This document shows positions 12,890 to 23,911 of a stretch of DNA of 64,000 nt, one piece after another. Made by a program: the position numbers and the translations under genes. Positions within the stretch are counted from its first letter, which is position 1. Each line of letters begins with the position of its first letter. This DNA comes from Siphonodentalium dalli (Eukaryota; Mollusca; Scaphopoda; Gadilida; Siphonodentaliidae): contig CP136068.1 in the NCBI GenBank assembly GCA_032622095.1, positions 162,893,465 through 162,957,464 of the forward strand, in the 5' to 3' direction. The notes below the pieces were generated by a model. It was not told the origin of the DNA. It saw only the letters and a program-made list of their open reading frames with translations, and searched no databases.

Positions 12890-15110
12890 AGTGATTTCCA
12901 GTTGACAGTTGAGAAGATATAATTGTTCAAGTGACTTAATTGGGTCACCATTTGTCGAGATTGTAAAATTTGAACGCCCAAAACTCCTTAAAATGATATG
13001 GAGATGGCCTGGGTGACTATACATGCATATAACTTATAGGTTGATATTGGCGAATAGCAATCTTATCAATGATAATGCATATCCTCTCGCCATCCGTGAC
13101 CCAAAAACGACACCAAATGTGATTTAATTCGTCGTATCATTACAGGAGAACGTGTATGTTTTTGGTGGAAATTAGTGCTAAATATATTTGTATCAGCTTT
13201 GGTACAACTGCTATCCTCATGGATGGCTTTAACGGCTCCACTTTTGACATATTTAAAGCACGTCCATTAGACTCAACGATGCATGATATACTGGAGATGA
13301 TTATATATAGGTTTGGTGGTAATCCCATCTCTCACCCAAACGGCAGCAATTTGGCGTCTTTAAATCACACGATTATATTCCTCGTATCATAGAGAAGAAT
13401 AATATATAAATTTGGTGGAAATCTGCGCTAGAAATAGTTTATTAAATCAATTGTTGATGCCCCTCTGCAACGCTAACTCGAACAGCGCCATATCGCGGTG
13501 GTGGTTATATATGCGTTTGGTGGAAATCGGCGACAAAACTATTTAACCATATTTTTTTAATTTTGCCAACCTCCCCCTTTTCTTCCTCTGACACCAACAG
13601 CGTCACTTTAGAAAATTTTAACCCACACCAGTATCTTCCTCGTAAAAAGTTACCTCTCTAAAACGCCTTGGTGCCATCTCGGTTGTACCCCGTGAAGTTA
13701 TATATAGAACGCATACAGACAGACAGAAAGACAGACAGCACGATTTGATTTCTCGTATCACTTGAGAAGAATTTGTCTGAATTTGATGGTAATTGCTAAT
13801 AAAATCAGTTGATCCTCCCGTCCCTATTTCGGACTCAAGCGGCGCCACTTTTGTCACCGTTAAACCACACACTTAGACTCATTAGAGATTAGATGCATAT
13901 ATATAAAATGGTAAAAATTGGCGACTATACAAATTCGTATAAAATTTAAGGTCCCTGTATCTCTCACACAGAGGGCACCAATTGGTGTATCTACACCACA
14001 CGATAAGATTCCTCGTATCAAAGAGAATAATATGTATCAATTTGGTGGAAATCGGCGATAAACATATTGTTATAATTTTTTGGGTCCCTCTCACCTCTAT
14101 ACACCACTGACTCGAATGGCCCCACTTGTGACATCCTTAACCACATATTTACACTCCTGATATCATGGATGATTATTCATAAGGTTGGTGCCAATCGGCG
14201 ACTAAATTTGGTGCCAACCCCTCCCCTCTCCATCTCTCACATAAACAGCACCAATATGGCGTCTTTAAATCACACGATTGGATTCATCGTATCATGGATA
14301 AGAACGTGTATCAATTTGGTGGAAATTGGCGCTAAAAATATTGTGTATCAATTGTGGTGCCCCTCTCCTTTTCAGTGTACCCCTGACTCGAATGAGGCCA
14401 CATTTGACAGATTTAAACTACACCATTAGACTCCTCATACCATGGCGATGATTTTGTATAAGTGTGGTGGCAACCGGCGACTAAACCCATTCTTATCAAT
14501 TTAGTGCCAACCCAACCACCCCCCAATATCACCCAAACGACAGCAATTTGGCGTTGTTAAATCGCATGATTAGATTCCTTGAATCATGAAGAAGAATATA
14601 TATCAATTTGGTGGAAATCAGCGCTAAAATTAGTTTTATAAATTTTGGTGCCCCTTTCCCTTTCCGTGCATCCCTGACTCGAACGACGCCACTTTTGACA
14701 TATTTAAACCAGAGCGTTATATTCTTCATATCATGGGGATGATTATATGTAAGTTTCGTGGCAATCGGCGACCAAAAAAGATCCTGCCCCTCCCTCTTTT
14801 CCGGTCTGCCCCTGAATACAACGGCGTCACTTAAAAAAATTATAACCCACACCATTATCTTTCTCGTAAAAAAACTACCCCTAGAATCCTTTGGTATCAT
14901 CTATATGGTCCCCTGTGAATTCCTATAGGCGCTAAAATTAGTTTTATCAATTTTGGTGCTCCTCTCCCCTTCCGTGCATCCCTGACTCGAACGAAGCCAC
15001 TTTTGCCAATTTTAAACCAAACCATTAGATTCATCATATCATGGGGATGATTATATGTAAGTTTCGTGGCAATCGGCGACAAAAACAATTCTGTCCCTAC
15101 CTATATATAC
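12890..15110 (-). mobile_element. Family A Helitron-like element, internal array, rearranged
   Basis: The low-coordinate side matches the family A 3' region at 29,030-29,150. Then come diverged repeats of about 300 bp, each with two related halves marked by GGTGGAAATCGGCGC and GTGGCAATCGGCGAC. A relic of a second 5' terminus (CAGACAGACAG next to a GTGCCATCTCGGTTG block) sits inside at about 13,660-13,745. At 14,920-14,930 the 5'-terminal sequence stops and array sequence restarts, which marks an internal deletion or recombination. Frames longer than 60 codons here shift between units and are not genes. Confidence 0.7.
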
Positions 15111-15118
15111 TATCTATA

Positions 15119-17940
15119 TCTATATTTGCGAATGTCTGTCTGTCTGTCTGTGTTCTATAGAAATTCACAGGGGACCATCTAGATGGCACAAAAAGGGTAT
15201 ACTAGGGGTAACTTTTTACGAGAAAGATAATGGTGAGGGTTGGGATTTTCTAATGTGACGCTGTTGTTGTCAGGGGCAGAAAAGGGGAGGGGCAGAAAAA
15301 AACATTGTCGCCGATTGCCAAGAAACTTATATATAATCATCCCCATGATATAAGGAATCTGATGCTGTGGTTTAAATATGTCAAGAGTGGCGCATTTCGA
15401 GTCAGTGGTGCACGAAAGGGAAGAGGGGCACAAAATCGATAAACTAAGTTTAGCGCCGATGGACCATCTAGATGGCACCAAACGGTCTACTAGGGGTAAC
15501 TGTTTATGAGAAAGATAATGGTGTGGGTTCGAATCTTCTAAAGTGACGCTGTTGTCAGGGGCAGATAATGGGGAGGGTAGAAAAATTGTTTGCCGCCGAT
15601 TGCCACGAAACTTTTATATAATTGTGTTGTTTAAGTATGTCAAACGTTGCGCCATTCGTGTCTGGGATGCACGGAAGGGGAGAGGAGCACCAAAATTGAT
15701 AATATTTATTTTAGCACCGATTTCCACCAAATTGATATATATTCTTCTCCATGATGCAAGGAATCTAATTGAGCGATTCAAAGACTCCCAATTGCTGTCG
15801 TTTAGATGAAAGATTCTGGGAGGGGCACTCAATTTGATAAGAATGGGTTTAGTTGCCGACTGCCACCACACTAAAACAATGTCATCCCCATGGTATGAGG
15901 AGTCTAATTGTGTGGCTTAAATCTGTCAAAGTGACGTCATTCGAGATAGTGTTGAACTGAATGGCAGGGGGGCACCAAAATTGATACGCAATAATTTTAG
16001 CGCCAATTTCCACCCATAATACGAGGAGTCTGATAGAGTGATTAAAAACGCCACGTTGGTGCTGTTTGTGTGAGAGATGGCACTAAATTTGATCAAAATT
16101 GGTATACCAAACTTATCAATAATCATCTCCGTGATATCAGTAGCCTAATTGTGTGGTTTAAGGATGTCACAAGCTGTCGCAAGTGGGGCCATTCGATTCA
16201 GGTGTGCACTGAAATGGAGAGGGGCGCCAACATTGATAACACTATTTTAGCGCCGATTTCCACCAAATGAATACACATTCTTCTCATTGCTACAAGGAAT
16301 TTAGTTGTGTGATTTAAAGACGCCAAATTGCTGTCGTTTGGATGTGAGATTGGGGAGGGGGTAGGCACTAAATTTGGGATAAGAATTGGCTTAGTCACTG
16401 ATTGCTACCAAATTTATACAAAATCATCCACATGGTATGATGTGTCTAATGGTTGGCTTAAAACTGTTAAACGTGGCGCCATTCGAGTCAGGGGTGCACC
16501 GAAAGGGAGAGGGGCATCATAAATAATACACAATCATTTTAGCGCCAATTTCCACCAACATTCTTATCCATGATACGAGGAATCAAATTATTTAATTTAA
16601 AGACGCTATATTGGTGCTGTTTGTCTGAGAGATAGTGTGGGTGGGCCCTAAATTTAATAAAAAAAATTGTTTAGTCGCCGATTAGAACCAAACTTAATTA
16701 TAAATATTTATCTCCATGATATCACAAGTCTAATTGTGTGGTTTAAAGATGTCAAAAGTGGTGCCATTCGATACAGGGATTCACAGAGGGTGAGACACAA
16801 ACATGGATAAACAATATGTTTTGGGTCGATTTCCACCAGACTGATACATATTCTTCTCCATAATACGAGAAATCTAATCGCGTGGTTTAAATATGTCAAA
16901 CTGGTGCCATTTGGGTAAGATATATCGGGGCCTTAAATTTGATACGAATTTGTATACTCGCCAATTTTCAATAATTTTATATATATCATCTCCACAATGA
17001 GTCTAAGTTTGTGGTTTAATGATATCAAATGTGGCGCCGCTTGAGTCCTACATAGGGACGGGCGGGGTCACCACAACTGATAGACATATGCTTAGTTCCA
17101 ATTAACATCAAATTCATACACATTCTTTTCAAATGATACAAGGAATCAAATCGTGCGTGTTAAAACATCACATTTGGTGCCTATATATATAGATGTATAT
17201 GTCTGTCTGTATGTGTTGTATATGTAACTTCACGTACAATCGAGTTGGCACCAAGGCGTTCTAACTGTGGTAACTTTTTACGAGGAAGATAATGGTGCAT
17301 GTTAAAATATTAGAATAGCTCATGCTAATGTTATAGTCTGCCCCATTAAATATAGTTTTCACAAAAAAATTACAAAAGGTATGGAAATGTATAGAAGGCC
17401 TGTTCAACAATAGTGGTCAGTGTGCCGTCAAATATAATTGCTTCTGAGATAAAAGAAAACGGAGTCTGTGGCACATGCCTTTGCAGGATCCTCCAATACT
17501 GCCATATGACAAGGTTATATCTGCCCAATGTACAGAGGATATCTTTCTTGTTTAAGCACAGACTCATCGCCTAAGATAAACAACTTTAAAAAATCTCGCT
17601 CTGCGTCGGCTACATGTAGCTGATATAGTTTTATTGCAACATTTCTTTTAAGAATAATTAGCCAGTATATAGCACGATGAACAGAGGAGCCCCTGGACAT
17701 TTCTTTAAAACATCTCTATATTCATGGAGATATGATAACCAGGTGTCCTCAAAATCTTTGTCAAACCCATTAGATTGATTGATACATGTCTACATGTATG
17801 TAAAACCCAGTTGTCGTTTTTTTATTTTTGCGAACTACTGTGTTTATGATGTTCATGTTATAACATCTGAAGTATACGCAGTTGTAAATAAATAAATAAT
17901 TCTGTATTGGTGGGACGGATTAATCGCGATAAATAAATAG
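15119..17940 (+). mobile_element. Family A Helitron-like element, 5' end intact, 3'-truncated
   Basis: TC at 15,119 opens TCTATATTTGCGAATG followed by (TCTG)n, and the base just outside is A. The internal array follows, with an inner relic of a 5' terminus at about 17,190-17,310. The 3' region then matches 26,740-27,310 and 56,390-57,000. The copy stops at about 17,940 in an (AT)n tract, before the CTAG end. It lies head to head with the minus-strand copy ending near 15,110. Confidence 0.75.
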
Positions 17941-17961
17941 ATATATATATATATGTATATA

Positions 17962-18603
17962 TCTCATATATATTTTGAAGACCTCTGTCTGTATGTCTGT
18001 CTGTCTGTCTGTCTGTCATTAATACAAATCTACGATTCTCGACCGATCGGGACGAAACTTGGTACGTGTGTGTAGTTTGACCAGGCGGTGGACGTTGTCG
18101 TATTGGCGAGCCCGTGCGGCGCCCGCTTCGCGCATGCGCAGACGAGATCTCGGGAACGGGTTTAGCTATCGACTTGAAATTTGCTATGTGAATGTATCTT
18201 GCCCCGGATACGAATTTTATCGGGTCGCCGAGCCCGTGCGACGCCAGCTTCGCGCATGCGCAGACGAGATCTCGGAAACGGGTGGAGCTATCGACTTGAA
18301 ATTTGCTATGTGAATGTATCTTGCCCCGGATACGAATGTTATCGGGTCGCCGAGCCCGTGCGACGCCAGTTTCGCGCATGCGCAGACGAGATCTCGGAAA
18401 CGGGTGGAGCTATCGAATTGAAATTTGGTATGTGAATGTATCTTGCCCCGGATACGAAGTTTATCGGGTCGCCGAGCCCGTGCGACGCCAGCTTCGCGCA
18501 TGCGCAGACCAGATCTCGGAAAAGGGTGGAGCTATCGACTTGAAATTTGGTTTTTGAATAGCCCGGACAACGTCGCCCGGACAACGTCGGGCTCATCGGC
18601 TAG
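17962..18603 (+). mobile_element. Family B Helitron-like element, tandem unit 1
   Basis: Begins TCTCATATATATTTTG with A just outside and ends CTAG at 18,600-18,603. About 10 nt before the end lies a GCCCGGACAACGTCGGGC hairpin (7-bp stem, one bulged G, 3-nt loop). The interior holds four copies of a 122-bp unit, with GAGATCTCGG landmarks at 18,144, 18,266, 18,388 and 18,510. The arrangement is that of non-autonomous Helitron/Helentron relatives with central satellites. The overlapping 84-94-codon frames on both strands arise from the 122-bp repeat and are not genes. Confidence 0.8.
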
Positions 18604-18991
18604 TCTCATATATATTTTGAAGACCTCTGTCTGTCTGTTTGTCTGTCTGTTTGTTTGTCTGTCATTAATACAAATCTACGATTCTCGACCGATCGGGACG
18701 AAACTTGGTACATGTGTGTAGTTGGACCAGGCGGTGGACGTTGTCGTATTGGCGAGCCCGTGCGGCGCCCGATTCGCGCATGCGCAGACGAGATCTCGGA
18801 AACGGGTGGAGCTATCGACTTGAAATTTGCTATGTGAATGTATCTTGCCCCGGATACGAATTGTATCGGGTCGCAGAGCCCGTGCGATGCCAGCTTCGTG
18901 CATGCGCAGACCAGATCTCGGAAACGGGTAGAGCTATCGACTTGAAATTTGGTTTTTGAATAGCCCGGACAACGTCGGGCTCATCGGCTAG
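18604..18991 (+). mobile_element. Family B Helitron-like element, tandem unit 2
   Basis: Starts with TC directly after the CTAG of unit 1 and ends CTAG at 18,988-18,991, followed by T. It has the same 5' sequence and the same 3' hairpin as unit 1, but only two 122-bp landmarks (18,790 and 18,912). The junction CTAG/TC has no extra base. Confidence 0.8.
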
Positions 18992-19007
18992 TATATATAT
19001 ATATATA

Positions 19008-19633
19008 TCTATTATATATTTTGGAAGATCTGTTTGTGTGTCTGTGTGTCTGTGTGTCTGTGTGTATGTGTGTTCACGATGAACTCGAAAACGGCTGAGC
19101 CGATTTCGATGAAACTTAGTATGTGGGGGTATTTTCGGCCGGCGGGTGGCATGGGCCTATTAATTTGTCCGTGCGACGTGACCTTGACCTTGAAATCTGG
19201 TCATTTCAAGGTCAAACGCCCGAATATCACGGGATTTCGATGAAACTTGGTATGTGGGGGTACTTTCTTATGACGAGTCTCATAAGCATATTCATTTGCC
19301 CGTGCGACGTGACCTTGACCTTGAAATTGGGTAACTTCAAGGTCAAATCGCCAAATTTGATGGGATTTCGACGAAATTTGATACGTGGGGTTACTTTTGT
19401 CCACTGATTGTTTTGGACGGGTCCAGTCGTGACCCCGATCAGACCTTGACCTTCAAAATAATCAATTCAAGGTCAAATCGGGTAAAACCGGATGGATTTC
19501 GACGGGCACGTTTGTCGGGTACTTTTGTCCGGGCAGTGTTTTTGGACTGGTCAAATCGTGACCCCACTTGACCTTGACCTTCAAAATGGACAATTCAAGA
19601 TCAAAGCCCGGACGAAGTCGGGTCACCTTCTAG
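19008..19633 (+). mobile_element. Family B Helitron-like element (second subtype)
   Basis: Begins TCTATTATATATTTTG between A and the element, with a TGTG-rich run, then a GATGAACTCGAAAACGGC block. It ends with GCCCGGACGAAGTCGGG and CTAG at 19,630-19,633, then T. The interior consists of modules pairing TGACCTTGACCTTGAAAT with TTCAAGGTCAAA. It has no 122-bp units, unlike the preceding elements. Confidence 0.8.
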
Positions 19634-19644
19634 TATATATATAT

Positions 19645-19747
19645 AGGAAGTATTAATCAATATGATAACACCAATTAAAGACCCATCAAATCTTTAAAAT
19701 GATGATGGATCTTTAATTGGTGTTATCATATTGATAAGAACTTCCTA
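19645..19747. mobile_element. Small foldback MITE
   Basis: Arms of about 43 bp, starting GGAAGTATTAATCAATATG and ending in its imperfect complement, enclose a short loop near 19,690-19,705. TA lies at both outer borders, suggesting TA target duplication. It sits in the short interval between a family B Helitron end and a Penelope-like element. Confidence 0.65.
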
Positions 19748-19876
19748 TTAGACCAGACCCTTACGGCTAAAGATATCAACACTATATATATAGTATCCTC
19801 TGATTTAAACGTGTGCACAGAAAATATATTCAAGTAATGAGAGAAACATGATGTAAAAAATTATCTATTTAATATT

Positions 19877-19922
19877 GTTGTCGAGAGGCCTTTCGTGCAC
19901 GATGCACTCATCAGTAGACATT
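19877..19922 (-). ncRNA. Hammerhead-ribozyme-like core in Penelope-like copy A
   Basis: On the minus strand CTGATGA is followed by a perfect 5-bp stem II (GTGCA-TCG-TGCAC) and then GAAA. After GAAA, a minimal 2-bp stem III (AG...CT) with a 4-nt loop can place a UC cleavage site just before GACA. GACA can pair with the TGTC located upstream of CTGATGA, leaving a TA bulge. Hammerhead motifs with very short stem III are known in Penelope-like elements. The core and stem II are seen directly; stems I and III are inferred and are not canonical. Confidence 0.6.
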
Positions 19923-20039
19923 ATACAAACAAGAATTTCACTGTTTGTAACTTATCTCCATCTGTATGATGACGTCACAAAGCCTACGGGAAATAACTCT
20001 GAATTGCTTCAATCGGGAACCCACCAGTTTGACGTCATA

Positions 20040-20414
20040 TTACACGTTCAACTTTGGTGAATAGCGATCAATGAATATATCTTCTTGAGATGTTCTATTG
20101 ATAGTGTCCCGTGTGAACATTTTGTAGAATAGAAATAGAGTGAATTTGCCATGTCCACAATCGTCCAAATGTGCACTTAAGGGAATGTTTCTGTATTCCT
20201 TTTGCCTTATTTGCTGGCGATGAATGCGAATCCGTTCGCAAAGTTTATTTCCGGTCTGCCCAATATAATATTCTGAGCAGCCGTCGCACACGAATGACAC
20301 GATGCAATATAAGATATTGCGTGTTTTGCAGGACATGTCAGCATTAGGAAACAAATGTTTCCAATTTTTAGTTTTATAATTGTCCCAATTGATATGAGCC
20401 GACATGTTTTGCAC
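20040..20414 (-). pseudogene. GIY-YIG endonuclease domain of Penelope-like copy A
   Basis: A 124-codon frame carries ILYCIV..., then DGCSEYYIGQTGNKL, RIRIHRQQIR and SAHLDDCGHGKF. YYIG is the second half of the GIY-YIG signature; the downstream Arg and His-Arg-Gln-Gln residues fit the Penelope nuclease. The Cys-rich knuckle is in a different frame (about 20,430-20,521), so RT linker and nuclease cannot be read as one protein. A 9-nt duplication (seen as Ser-Phe-Val after YCIV) is shared with copy B and absent from the plus-strand copy at 25.1 kb. In life such a domain nicks target DNA for priming; this copy is very likely inactive. Confidence 0.8.
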
Positions 20415-20590
20415 CTAGAATCCCCGCATTTACTAATGCTGAATTTCTCTTTATTTTCAGAAAATCTGGCTTGAGTCAGAAATGTTTTAAGGTTTTTAGG
20501 TTGCCTTCTGCTTGCCAGCATGTCTCCACGCTCAACCAGTTATCTCATTTTTGAACTTTTGTCTAGAATTGGTACTAGTTTTTTCGCGAA

Positions 20591-21340
20591 AAAAAGTTCA
20601 ATCAAATGGAAAGTTTGTTTACATTTTGCAAAGTTCTCCGCCCCGAGGGTCGTTACTTTCCCTAAACTTTTCTGTCGATATTTTAACAAAATTTCAAACG
20701 AACGGTAAGACCGCAAAATTTTATTTTGCTGGAAAGATGGTTGGAAGCTGACCTCAGGCATGTAATCGGTTTGGTGGAACTCCTATTAGTTTGCGAACTA
20801 GTCGGACTTAAAGTCAGGGTCACGTGGTGTCATCAAGCTTCCACGCGAAGGGCAATAATCCAATTATCTCCACTTCTATTTGACCGATTCGCATGATATT
20901 TCTTTCTAAGAACTCGTATTGTGAAGGCGCACATGTTGCGTGCGATTTCCACATGGATGACATTCGGGCAGTCAATAAAAGGTGTAACCCGATGGCGCCA
21001 AGGTCACATACGTGCGTGTGAAGTCGGTTTTTCTCGCTCGTTCTCCAATGGATTCTAATAAAATTGGGAGCGAATACTCGCATTGGTCAGCGAAAAACAC
21101 TGTTGATTATGTCCATTCTATTGACGTTCCAGTGGCTGCAATCCGTTCATAACTTCATCCAGCACATTCATTGCATCTTAATAATAACAAACATCCTCAC
21201 GGACACAGTACTAGAGTGCTAGAGTGCTATTACGCCGTTATCGAGGTCAATTGTCCTGCGTTTAAGTAAAATTGGGCTGAGGCGCAAAATTGCACATTAC
21301 TCACGATTGCGCTGCATTGCACTAAATAGCAACGCATCCA
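20591..21340. other. No recognisable gene
   Basis: Sequence between the Penelope-like fragment and the 42-bp array. Open frames on both strands overlap and lack motifs. Nothing further is supported. Confidence 0.4.
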
Positions 21341-21344
21341 AATT

Positions 21345-21663
21345 TCGCCGCGTTGCAGCGACATTGCAATATACATGAACGCAATCGCACTGTATTGCAT
21401 CTGCACTCAAGCGCAATTGCACTGCGATGCGGCGACATTGCACTGCGCTCAAGCGCAATTGCACTGCGATGCGGCGACATTTCGCTGCATTCAAGCGCAA
21501 TTGCACTGCGACGCGGAGACATTGCGCAGCACTCAAGCGCAATTGCACTTCGGTGTGGATACATTGCGCTGCACCCAAGCGCAATTGCACTGTTATTTTG
21601 CAACGTTGCGCTGCACTCAAGCGCAATTGAACTGCGATACCCCGACACCGCGCTGCACTCAAT
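21345..21663. repeat. 42-bp minisatellite, about 7.5 units
   Basis: GCGCAATTGCA landmarks recur at 21,411, 21,453, 21,495, 21,537, 21,579 and 21,621, always 42 bp apart. Each unit pairs GCGCAATTGCACTGCGATG with CGACATTGCRCTGC. Because 42 is divisible by three and the unit has few stop codons, long frames stay open on both strands. These frames give 14-residue periodic peptides with no start context or splice signal, so I do not call a gene. Confidence 0.85.
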
Positions 21664-22368
21664 GAACAAAGAAAACCAAACAAACAACACGTGTGTAGGA
21701 GGGGGGGTCTCATATTTATTGTGTACATGTTGAATATAAAATGTATATGTGTTATGCGTGTTACTGATTGATTTGTGTATTTGCAATAAAGCATTCATTT
21801 GCGTACTGGCGAATAAAAAAGATCGAGCTGTTTCCGAATTTCTAACAAAAGCGATTATACGCGGTGCTGATAGAGCCTCTATAGATGTGTGTATGTGTAT
21901 ATATCATGATGTCTAGTGTAGTGATGTGAAATCAGTGTCTTCAGCGGAGACCAAATGTGTCTGGATTCTGGCCCACAAAACCAAATGACGCAAATGACGT
22001 CATGGACCATGTCATGACGTCTTCGCTGGTTTTCGTTGAGCTAAGCAACGAAATTGGCCAAAATTAAACTAATTTATAGGCCTATATCACATAGGAGTTG
22101 TTCGGAAAAACTGAAGTTGCTAATTTCATAATCACCCGCTGGTGCACTGCCGATTCCGTGATTTGACCATTTCATTCTGAGATCAATTGCACCCAGAGGT
22201 GATACCAATTCGGCCCGATGAGGTTGCTATCAGGGCATTATGTACTTATCGAAGTCCACTGGCGTCCAAAACGATTGGCATATAGTTCCACGACCATCTA
22301 CACGATCCTTTGCATTGTCATTCTTCTTACTATTATGTCGGGTCGTTCTATATATGCCTTGCATATTA
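21664..22368. other. Gene-free stretch with dispersed repeat
   Basis: About 21,900-22,200 is related to 361-690 (a TCTGGATTCTGGCCCAC word followed by CAAATGACG and a TGACGTCAT-rich segment). No coding region is supported. Confidence 0.45.
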
Positions 22369-23115
22369 TCATATTATATTTTGGAAGATCTGTCTGTGTG
22401 TGTGTGTGTCTGTGTGTGTGTCTGTTCGCGATGGACTCGAAAACGACCGAACCGATTTCGATGAAACTTGGTATGTGGGGGTAATTCCGGCCGGGAAGTG
22501 ACATAGGCCTATTAATTTGCCCATGCGACGTGACCTTGACCTTGAAATCGTGTAATTTCAAGGTCAAATGCCCGAATATCACGGGATTTCGATGAAACTT
22601 GGTACGTGGGGGTATCTTCGGCCGGGGAGTGGCATAGGCCTATTAATTTGCCAGTGCGACGTGACCTTGACCTTGAAATCGGGTCATTTCAAGGCCAAAC
22701 GCCCGAATATCTCAGGATTTCGATTAAACTTGGTGTTTAGGGATACTTTCGTGTGGGGAGTCTCATAAGCCTATTCATTTGCCCGTTTGACGTGACCTTG
22801 ACCTTGAAATCGGGTCAATTCAAGGTCAAATCGCGAATTTTGATGGGATTTTCACGAAATTTGATACATAAGGTTACTTTTGTCCACTGAGTGTTTTGGG
22901 CGGGTCAAATCGTGACCCCGACCTGACCTTGACCTTCAAAATGATCAATTCAAGGTCAAATCGGGTAAAACAGGATGGATTTCGACGCGCACTTTTGTCG
23001 GGTACTTTTGTCCGGGCAGTGTTTTGGACGGGTCAAATCGTTATCACAACTGACCTTGACCTTCAAAATGGTCAATTCAAGGTCAAAGCCCGGATGAAGT
23101 CGGGTCACCTTCTAG
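22369..23115 (+). mobile_element. Family B Helitron-like element (second subtype)
   Basis: TC at 22,369 follows A and opens TCATATTATATTTTGG, then a TGTG run and GATGGACTCGAAAACGACC. It ends CTAG at 23,112-23,115 with T outside, preceded by a GCCCGGATGAAGTCGGG hairpin. It has five modules with TGACCTTGACCTTGAAAT and TTCAAGGTCAAA, one more than the 19,008 copy. It is followed by a long (TA)n tract and then the 3' end of a Penelope-like element. Confidence 0.8.
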
Positions 23116-23131
23116 TATATACATATATATC

Positions 23132-23167
<36 letters not shown>

Positions 23168-23248
23168 TCCTCTGATTTAAACGTGTGCACAGAAAATATA
23201 TTCAAGTAATGAGAGAAACATGATGTAAAAAATTATCTATTTAATATT

Positions 23249-23294
23249 GTTGTCGAGAGGCCTTTCGTGCATGATGCACTCATCAGTAGACATT
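23249..23294 (-). ncRNA. Hammerhead-ribozyme-like core in Penelope-like copy B
   Basis: Same organisation as the copy A motif: CTGATGA, stem II GTGCA-TCA-TGCAC, GAAA, and a short candidate stem III before GACA. The only change within the stem-loop is in the 3-nt loop (TCA instead of TCG), and all five stem II pairs are intact. The core is directly visible; activity is inferred. Confidence 0.6.
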
Positions 23295-23409
23295 ATACAA
23301 ACAAGAATTTCACTGTTTGTAACTTATCTCCATCTGTATGATGACGTCACAAAGCCTACGGGAAATAACTCTGAATTGCTTCAATCGGGAACCCACCAGT
23401 TTGACGTCA

Positions 23410-23893
23410 TATTACACGTTCAACTTTGGTGAATAGCGATCAATGAATATATCTTCTTGAGATGTTCTATTGATAGTATCCCGTGTGAACATTTTGTAGA
23501 ATGGAAATACAGTGAATTTCCCATGTCCACAATCGTCCAAATGTGCACTTAAGGGAATGTTTCTGTATTCCTTTTGCCTTATTTGCTGGCGATGAATGCG
23601 AATCCGTTCGCAAAGTTTATTTCCGGTCTGCCCAATATAATATTATGAGCAGCCGTCGCACACGAATGACACGATGCAATATAAGATATTGCGTGTTTTG
23701 CAGGACATGTCAGCATTAGGAAACAAATGTTTCCAATTTTTAGTTTTAGAATTGTCCCAATTGATATGAGCCGACATGTTTTGCACCTAGAATCCCCGCA
23801 TTTACTAATGCTGAATTTCTCTTTATTTTCAGAAAATCTGGCTTGAGTCAGAAATGTTTTAAGGTTTTTAGGTTGCCTTCTGCTTGCCAGCAT
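23410..23893 (-). pseudogene. Linker and GIY-YIG nuclease of Penelope-like copy B
   Basis: The first part (23,893 downward) is in frame with the RT and carries SKCGDSRCKTCRLI, the Cys-rich knuckle of the linker. The nuclease (YYIG, then HRQQIR and AHLDDCGHGKF) is read in the -1 frame relative to it, as in copy A. The 9-nt insertion in the YCIV region is shared with copy A. The frame change is present in all three copies in this window, so it predates their separation. Confidence 0.75.
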
Positions 23894-23911
23894 GTCTCCA
23901 CGCTCAACCAG

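Larger units (their letters stand above)
19790..20590 (-). mobile_element. Penelope-like retroelement copy A, 5'-truncated
   Basis: Read on the minus strand, this copy contains the end of the RT-endonuclease linker, a Cys-rich knuckle (SKCGDSRCKTC), a GIY-YIG endonuclease, then a 3' region with a hammerhead-like core and an end abutting a TA tract. The sequence matches 23,161-23,965 almost base for base and stops matching at about 20,590, so the RT is missing. Penelope-like elements combine RT with a GIY-YIG nuclease, which identifies the family. Confidence 0.85.

Noticed and set aside
13156-16522. Many 60-120-codon frames in family A arrays
   Set aside because: Both strands are open in similar places and peptides change frame between units.
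18059-18959. Overlapping frames of 60-170 codons on both strands as Arg-rich proteins
   Set aside because: They arise from the 122-bp Helitron repeats, shift frame from unit to unit and have no start context or homology.
20330-20430. Programmed -1 frameshift signal in the Penelope-like linker
   Set aside because: I searched the overlap for an X-XXY-YYZ heptamer in the right register and found none; an inherited mutation is equally likely.
21297-21798. 158-165-codon frames as a repetitive protein gene
   Set aside because: Caused by the 42-bp minisatellite; equivalent frames exist on both strands.
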